Shown: positions 5,914-9,904 of the stretch, in pieces
Numbering within the stretch: position 1 is the stretch's first letter
How the letters are laid out: each line of letters starts with the position of its first letter
Source: Methanosarcina sp.
GTDB lineage: Archaea; Halobacteriota; Methanosarcinia; Methanosarcinales; Methanosarcinaceae
DNA: 9,904 bases
Assembly (NCBI GenBank): GCA_024280975.1
Contig: JAMXLQ010000227.1
Coordinates: 1-9,904, forward strand
Direction of reading: 5' to 3'
The notes under the pieces: model-generated
What the model was told of the DNA's origin: nothing
Databases searched by the model: none
Seen by the model: the letters and a program-made list of their open reading frames with translations, nothing else
Made by a program: the position numbers and the translations under genes

Positions 5914-6519
5914 ATGCCCGAAGAGAAGAGGAAAATCAATTGTTGGATACCTATAAACCTCTATGATAAAATCGAGCCTGCAGGATATGAGAGCGTTACT
6001 CAGGCAGTTATAGAAGGCCTGCAAAGAATACTAGAAGATCCACAAGAGGATACAAGAGGATCCAAAGTGGACATAGAAGGATATCTTCAGGATATTGCAG
6101 CCCTCACATCTGAAAATACCCAATTGAAAAAGGACCTGGAAGGATATCAACGGATCCGAGAAGGATACAAGCGGGATATGGGAGGATACAAGAAGGATCT
6201 AGAATGGATACAAAAGGATCTAAACCAGGATATCACAGGATATAAAGAGGATATTAAGGCTTTAACTACTGAAAACGCTAGATTGAAAGATAATCTTGCA
6301 AAGGCTCCGGATCTAGGGGAGTTATTACAGCTGCAGGCCAGGTACGAAGAGTTAGAAAAGCATAATCAGACTTTGAAAGGAGAACTTGAAAAAGCTCACC
6401 AGGATAAAGAGATTATACAAAATCATTATGACAATTATATGCGACAAATGCAAACGCTGATTAATCAGAAGGCAATTGAAGCACCTGGAGAAAAAAAGAA
6501 ATGGTGGAAGTTTTGGTAA
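5914..6519 (+). CDS. Ribbon-helix-helix/coiled-coil DNA-binding protein, possible partition or autoregulatory factor
   Basis: The 201-residue protein has three parts. Residues 7-40 (KINCWIPINLYDKIEPAGYE, then SVTQAVIEGLQRIL) fit a ribbon-helix-helix fold: a strand, a helix, a turn at G24 and a second helix. Residues about 52-185 are a long charged coiled coil, with heptads such as EGYKRDM, GGYKKDL and EWIQKDL at 83-103 and a KAPDLGELLQLQARYEE block at 130-146. The C-terminus is KKKWWKFW, a basic/aromatic tail that could touch membrane or DNA. ATG 5914 is chosen because the RHH strand begins directly after it; an ATG at 5906 is out of frame. No ribosome binding site is visible. AGGATAC repeats precede the gene, and an AGGATAY array runs through its codons. 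The architecture recalls single-protein plasmid segregation factors (N-terminal DNA binding, coiled coil, C-terminal tail), but that role is inferred. A truncated relative lies at 2130-2363. Confidence 0.82.
   Translation: MPEEKRKINCWIPINLYDKIEPAGYESVTQAVIEGLQRILEDPQEDTRGSKVDIEGYLQDIAALTSENTQLKKDLEGYQRIREGYKRDMGGYKKDLEWIQKDLNQDITGYKEDIKALTTENARLKDNLAKAPDLGELLQLQARYEELEKHNQTLKGELEKAHQDKEIIQNHYDNYMRQMQTLINQKAIEAPGEKKKWWKFW
6047..6254 (+). repeat. Helically phased AGGATAY array inside the coding sequence
   Basis: AGGATAY or one- to two-base variants begin at 6047, 6057, 6068, 6078, 6089, then (after 42 bases, four turns) 6131, 6141, 6151, 6162, 6173, 6183, 6194, 6205, 6215, 6227, 6237 and 6248. 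Intervals are 10-11 bases except one of 12. From 6139 the DNA is a diverged 21-bp tandem repeat, each unit holding two copies and encoding one coiled-coil heptad. The motif is read in all three frames (GGA TAC, AAG GAT CTA, TGG ATA CAA), so protein constraint alone does not explain it. Confidence 0.75.
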
Positions 6520-7008
6520 TTCTGGATACTGCATATTAAAATCGATATCAACCAAAGTGAAAAGAATCTTAAATATATATTTATTTCCAATGCAACTTGC
6601 TATCAGGAGAATTTGGTGTGTATGCACCCCTCACTTCCAATGGAGAACACTATCAAGCACCTTTTATTGAAATGCAATATAATTTTGGATGAATATAATA
6701 AAAAAAGAAGAAAAAGAAAAGAGAACATGGAGGGGATCAATTTTCTCTTTTCTAGAGAAAACTGTTAACGATTCGATACTTTAAAAAACTTTTGAGAGTG
6801 TACTTTACATTGTCAGGAATCTCTGAAAACTCAAAAGATAGTTAAAAAACTGGAAAGTCAGAACGACAATTAAGGGACCTCGAGGAAATAATTCATAGTG
6901 AAGTTTTGGTAATCTATGTAAGGCCTGTTATCAGTATTCAGTTTTTTATCCTGAAATCCTTGATATACATAGAAACAGTATTCTAAATATGTTCATGCAC
7001 CTAGATAT
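6520..7008. other. Intergenic stretch with an A+T-rich hairpin
   Basis: No gene is supported in this 489-base stretch. It contains a hairpin with arms TTTTCTCT (6741-6748) and AGAGAAAA (6754-6761), loop TTTCT, which may end transcription from the left. Short open stretches around 6573-6692 and 6850-6985 have no start signals and look like decayed pieces. Confidence 0.3.
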
Positions 7009-7608
7009 TTAGATAAGGCGGAAGAGCATCTTATCACCTGTGCCGATTGGAGAGGGGAGTGGGGCCCTAAAGCTAATCGGCATACCACTTTCATATTTTG
7101 TCTTGTATTCGGCAGGAATCAGTTTTTTAGCAATTGGCTGTCTATAATGGACGTTGTCCTTTAACAATTCTATCTTTTGAAGGAATGCATTAAGGATTAC
7201 TTCTTCTTGCTCTGAGTCTGATGCTTTGCTCAGGAAACTATGATATGCATCTGCAGCTTCTGGGGTAAGGATTACTCTGACAGATGTTCCGCTACTGGTT
7301 TGTGCAGCGAAACCAAGAGTTGACGTCGCAGCACCACCAGTACCATCTGAAACTATTTGTATGCCTCCAATTAAGGGGCTCCAATAGCCATTACGACCAA
7401 TAGTTGGTACAGAAAAATCTCCATATACAATTGTTAGCGGTATATTCGTTACGTTAAGTTCTTGTCCATAATTCGAAAATAAATTATAAATTTCATTTTC
7501 TTTGGCTGTATCTACGTTTTGTCCTTTTTTAATTGTCACCTGAAGAACACCATCAATTGTATAACCATAAGCTATAACTGGACCATTTGGACACATATAT
7601 TTAGACAT
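7009..7608 (-). CDS. Chimeric protein: protease-associated N-terminus joined to a RelE/ParE-like toxin fragment
   Basis: The 199-residue frame seems made of three pieces. Residues 8-108 (NGPVIAYGYTIDGVLQVTI, then IYNLFSNYG, GRNGYWSPLIGGIQI and TLGFAAQTSSGT) resemble the N-terminal part of trypsin-like (S1 family) secreted proteins of Methanosarcina. There the TLGFAA strand is normally followed by the catalytic domain with its GH motif, which is missing. Residues 109-172 (SVRVILTPEAADAYHSFLSK, then AFLQKIELLKDNVHY and PIAKKLIPAEYKTKY) match the start of an archaeal RelE/ParE-type toxin, whose second half (NLFRVELPHFWRMLYTL type) is replaced by an unrelated 27-residue tail. No signal peptide is present. 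ATG 7608 has AAGGA just upstream and a TATA box near 7645, so expression is possible. I think it is a recombination product and probably not a functional protease or toxin. Family matches are from memory. Confidence 0.6.
   Translation of the reverse strand: MSKYMCPNGPVIAYGYTIDGVLQVTIKKGQNVDTAKENEIYNLFSNYGQELNVTNIPLTIVYGDFSVPTIGRNGYWSPLIGGIQIVSDGTGGAATSTLGFAAQTSSGTSVRVILTPEAADAYHSFLSKASDSEQEEVILNAFLQKIELLKDNVHYRQPIAKKLIPAEYKTKYESGMPISFRAPLPSPIGTGDKMLFRLI
7041..7082. repeat. 8-bp inverted repeat around a G-rich core in the tail of the chimera
   Basis: TGCCGATT (7041-7048) and AATCGGCA (7075-7082) flank a 26-base G+C-rich core (GGAGAGGGGAGTGGGGCCCT at its start). It coincides with the novel tail of the chimeric gene, beginning soon after toxin similarity ends. 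It may be a small inserted palindromic element or an RNA hairpin. Confidence 0.4.
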
Positions 7609-7638
7609 GTCCTTTTTAAAATTTTTAGTAGCTTTAGT

Positions 7639-7650
7639 ATATACTTTGTC
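7639..7650 (-). promoter_or_regulatory. TATA box of the chimeric gene
   Basis: On the minus strand AAGTATATACTA lies about 35 bases before ATG 7608, predicting a short leader that includes the AAGGA element next to the start. Confidence 0.4.
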
Positions 7651-7951
7651 AAGCGTAATTTGAACTCAATGAGTTATTTTATGTTAACTGTTATATATTT
7701 TATCAAAGAACTCTTCAAATTAACTATTTTCACTCATTTTAGAGTCTACAAATTATCCGACTTTTTAATTTTTAGCATATTTACCAAAATTTTAATATAT
7801 AGTAAAGATGCCGTAATCTCATCAAGATTAATATACAAAAGAAAAAGATAATATTTTATAGTAGCCTAAGTAAATTTTTATTTAATTACCCCACAAAATT
7901 AGATAACTTATCCATATTTTAATAGAGTTAACCAAAATACGCAATATGAGA

Positions 7952-8058
7952 CAAATTTTTTAATCAGAAGAAAATTTGTAAGCTTACTAATTTTTTTACT
8001 TTAAGTAACCAATTTTTAATAAGAAGATAAATTTTGAGCTTATTAATTTCATTACTTA
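7952..8058. repeat. Imperfect tandem duplication, about 58-bp period
   Basis: The segments 7952-8003 and 8010-8058 align with small gaps, sharing TTTTTAAT, AGAAGA, AAATTT, AGCTTA, TAATTT and TTACTT in order. The second copy ends just before the IS end at 8063. Confidence 0.45.
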
Positions 8059-8062
8059 TTTT

Positions 8063-8172
8063 GGCTCCGTTGCAAAAATCTCAGAATAAGCATTTAAATA
8101 TATGTATGATGTACAAAAGTCAAAATATTGAGGGATGTATCAATGTCATAGAACTATACCAAATAATTAATT
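8063..8172 (+). mobile_element. IS left-end remnant with broken transposase start
   Basis: The first 27 bases (starting GGCTCCGTTGCAAAAATCTC) match the inverse of 3433-3459 with one mismatch. Forty-one bases in, after a TATA-like ATTTAAATATA, an ATG opens MYDVQKSKY, then a TGA, then GMYQCHRTIPNN to another stop. An end, a promoter and a close start codon are the expected layout of an IS left end. The frame is dead and the rest of the element is absent, so only a remnant is claimed. Confidence 0.4.
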
Positions 8173-8730
8173 GATATATAGTATTATAGTAGCAGCTTTG
8201 TAAATCACAATTGCCTAGTGTTTCTCCAGGCTTTTTGCATTCAATATTAATACACTCATCGAAGGAAAAAAATAGACTCTTTTTTTAAAACGGTTTAATA
8301 GATGGTGATTTTCAAAATCCTGTTACATAGTCTTTGAAACGAATTTTTATTAATTCGCATAGCTCTGATTAGCCGATGTCGAAAATTTTCTTTGAGTTAA
8401 CAAAATTTGATAAAACACTAATTCAAATTTCCAGTAGTAAGCTTAAAAGGTATATTTCTATTGTAATATTTTAGCGTAGCCTTCCTTGTTTATTCCTACA
8501 AGAAAATGATATTACAGACATTTATAAAAAAATCAATCGTTTGATTTGATATTCCTTACTGTTAAATTAAAGATAGGCTAAAACTATCTAAAAAATTAAG
8601 CTAATTTATATCTCTAATTAGTAATACATTTCGACTTTTCACGTTTATATTACCTAAATAACGCATTATTTTTAAATTAAATACTAAATTTATTTACATA
8701 ACATTGTAAATTTATTTGGTGAACTTCTAA

Positions 8731-8740
8731 AATTATATAA
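8731..8740 (+). promoter_or_regulatory. TATA box of the PKD protein gene
   Basis: AATTATATAA lies about 27 bases before a predicted transcription start near 8762, only a few bases from ATG 8767. No ribosome binding site precedes the ATG, so the mRNA is probably leaderless. Confidence 0.45.
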
Positions 8741-8766
8741 TCAAGATTGTCCAATAATAGAAAACT

Positions 8767-9384
8767 ATGAAACAAAAAGCAATTTTCTTAGTATTAGCTT
8801 TATTGGTTTTGACATCATGTACTGCCATCGCAAGCGCTTCATCTAGTACTGCGTGTAATTTGAAAATTACTAAATTTTATGTACATCCTGCAACCGGAGT
8901 CGCACCAGCTAAAATCGGGTTTACAACTTACATGGAGGGTACTGTTAAACGTGTTCAATACCAAGTATTGGATAAAAGTGGAAAAGTAGTTGCTTCCTGC
9001 AGTTCTACCTGTGGACACTGTACAAAACAAAAAATCTGCACTTGCTCGCTTATTATAAAACAGCCTGGTACCTATGATGTAAAAGTAACTGCATACGGTA
9101 CTGGAAGCTGTTCTGTGACACAAGTTAAAAAATCAGCTGTTACGGTAACTGCTGCAAAGCTCGTTCCAAGTTTCACATGTACAGCATCCGGTAAGAAAGT
9201 AACCTTCAAAGACAAATCTACAGGAGCTACAAAATGGACCTGGACTTTTGGTGACGGTTCAAAATCAACTTCAGAAAACCCAACTCACACATATAAAAAG
9301 GCAGGAACCTACAAAGTTTGCTTGACCGCATGTAATTCTGCAGGTACTTGTAAGTCTGTTTGCAAGAGCATAACTGTAAAGTAA
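8767..9384 (+). CDS. Secreted cysteine-rich PKD-domain surface protein
   Basis: The 205-residue protein starts with a signal peptide (MKQKAIFLVLALLVL core, likely cleavage after IASA at 24; LTSC at 15-18 could instead act as a lipobox). Residues about 31-128 form a divergent PKD/Ig-like domain with a Cys cluster (C78, C82, C85, C91, C93). Residues about 131-205 are a clear PKD domain with the signature WTWTFGDGS (157-165), NPTHTYKKAGTYKV (171-184). PKD domains are extracellular beta-sandwiches common on Methanosarcina surface proteins, used for adhesion or as spacers. Twelve cysteines remain after residue 24, an even number compatible with disulfides outside the cell. There is no transmembrane anchor or sorting motif at the C-terminus. 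Likely leaderless transcription (TATA 8731-8740) and a terminator right after the stop make it a single-gene unit. Partner or ligand unknown. Confidence 0.87.
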   Translation: MKQKAIFLVLALLVLTSCTAIASASSSTACNLKITKFYVHPATGVAPAKIGFTTYMEGTVKRVQYQVLDKSGKVVASCSSTCGHCTKQKICTCSLIIKQPGTYDVKVTAYGTGSCSVTQVKKSAVTVTAAKLVPSFTCTASGKKVTFKDKSTGATKWTWTFGDGSKSTSENPTHTYKKAGTYKVCLTACNSAGTCKSVCKSITVK

Positions 9385-9385
9385 T

Positions 9386-9404
9386 AAAGGGAGAATTCCC
9401 TTTT
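9386..9404 (+). terminator. Terminator of the PKD gene
   Basis: Two bases after the PKD stop codon a 7-bp stem (AAAGGGA 9386-9392, TCCCTTT 9397-9403, loop GAAT) is followed by a T-rich run. It lies between convergent genes, so it may also matter for the integrase on the other strand. Confidence 0.55.
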
Positions 9405-9467
9405 CATTTTTAATCTGTATAATCATACCTGATATCACGTTTTATATTTTTTATAAAAGTTTAGAGA

Positions 9468-9904
9468 TTATCTTGTAAGAATTCCCCATTCTATGAGCCT
9501 CTTTTCTATGTCCCTCATTTCGTAATCTGTAAAAGAAAGACTCTGGTAATGCCTGAGACTGGTAATAGGGTCGTGTCCTTGCCTGCTGTATATTTCAATC
9601 TCTGGTATGCCTGCTTTTAGCATCCAACTTTCAATTGTTTTCCTGGGAATCTTTGGATTGACTTTTGGATTAATACTGGCTTTGTAGCTCCATCTTTCAA
9701 GGTCCTCAAACCAAGTATTACGTGCTGGTGGCCTCTTGCACTCCATGAAAGCCTTGAAAAGATAGGGAAATGTAGCTGGTAACTTATCAATTGTCCTCTT
9801 TACTAGTTTTTGTTTCACTTTCCTCTGTGCTTCTTTAGGAAGGATAATCTGATTTCTTTCCGTATAGTACCATTCTTCGTGATCATGTAGCCTTTGAAGC
9901 TCCA
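9468..9904 (-). CDS. Tyrosine recombinase/integrase, C-terminal part (runs off window)
   Basis: The minus frame is open from the window edge to TAA at 9470-9468, giving about 144 residues of the C-terminus. Visible features of the tyrosine recombinase catalytic domain are a beta-strand region (EEWYYTERNQIILPKEAQ), the K-x-x-R box (KIPRKTIESWMLKAGIPEIE; K in place of the usual H), the box III QGHDPITS and the nucleophile region LRHYQSL, where the tyrosine forms the covalent DNA intermediate. The first catalytic arginine and the N-terminal DNA-binding part lie beyond the window. A GTG at 9818 is not the start, since the frame and homology continue upstream. Such integrases insert plasmids or viruses into archaeal chromosomes. 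Together with the initiator and RHH genes it supports an integrated element, although no att site or tRNA is visible here. Confidence 0.82.
   Translation of the reverse strand, partial: ELQRLHDHEEWYYTERNQIILPKEAQRKVKQKLVKRTIDKLPATFPYLFKAFMECKRPPARNTWFEDLERWSYKASINPKVNPKIPRKTIESWMLKAGIPEIEIYSRQGHDPITSLRHYQSLSFTDYEMRDIEKRLIEWGILTR

Larger units (their letters stand above)
7609..8766. other. Long A+T-rich intergenic region with IS debris
   Basis: About 1.15 kb without a supported gene. It holds the promoter of the chimera, an imperfect tandem duplication (7952-8058), an IS terminal repeat with a short broken frame (8063-8172) and, near the right end, the promoter of the PKD gene. TAAATTTATTT occurs twice, 22 bases apart (8685-8695 and 8707-8717), just upstream of that promoter. 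Open frames here are low-complexity and lack starts. Confidence 0.5.

Noticed and set aside
6573..6692. Open plus stretch ending GEFGVYAPLTSN...EMQYNFG
   Set aside because: Looks protein-like but has no start or promoter and follows a stop; not enough to call a gene remnant.
6898..6913. GAAGTTTTGGTAAT shared with the 3' end of the RHH gene (6507-6520)
   Set aside because: Only 14 bases in A+T-rich DNA and not in frame with a similar coiled coil upstream; may be chance.
7519..7851. 110-codon plus frame rich in Phe, Ile and Lys
   Set aside because: A+T-rich low-complexity frame partly antisense to the chimera and its promoter, without start signals.

Overview
The window looks like an accessory region of a Methanosarcina-type methanogenic archaeon. 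The strongest pointers are a gene for MC1, the small nucleoid protein of Methanosarcinales, and a divergent Orc1/Cdc6 initiator. A secreted PKD-domain surface protein, GGTGAT-type ribosome binding sites, archaeal TATA boxes and A+T-rich intergenic DNA agree with this. No tRNA, rRNA or CRISPR array was seen.

Left part (1-2100): a broken minus-strand frame and a ribbon-helix-helix-like remnant are followed by a 130-bp MITE-like element. Next come two inverted pairs of an ACTTAACAT box around A+T-rich DNA, immediately before an Orc1/Cdc6 gene. This is the layout of an archaeal replication origin with its own initiator, and may derive from an integrated plasmid or other extrachromosomal element.

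Middle-left (2100-3560): a graveyard of mobile DNA. It holds a truncated coiled-coil gene cut at an IS-end-like sequence, an IS200/IS605-type right end with two hairpins, the intact mc1 gene on the minus strand (with a puzzling start), and an orphan IS terminal repeat.

Middle (3557-6520): a visibly G+C-richer radical SAM enzyme gene on the minus strand. A 55-codon single-span membrane protein gene, probably leaderless, follows. On the plus strand is a 201-aa protein with a ribbon-helix-helix-like N-terminus, a long coiled coil and a basic/Trp C-terminus. Its promoter region and coding sequence carry many copies of AGGATAY spaced about one DNA helical turn apart, read in all three frames. This is the most interesting signal in the window: a DNA-binding protein that seems to carry its own iterated site array, reminiscent of single-protein plasmid partition or autoregulation modules. 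The truncated gene beside cdc6 shares a coiled-coil motif with it.

Right part (6520-9904): a minus-strand chimera joins a trypsin-like-protease-associated N-terminus to the start of a RelE/ParE-like toxin. About 1.15 kb of A+T-rich DNA follows, containing the opposite-facing copy of the IS terminal repeat. Then come a cysteine-rich secreted PKD protein with its own terminator and, at the window edge, the C-terminal catalytic part of a tyrosine recombinase on the minus strand. Initiator, RHH/coiled-coil proteins, integrase and IS debris together suggest an old integrated replicon, though the window does not show att sites or replicon boundaries.
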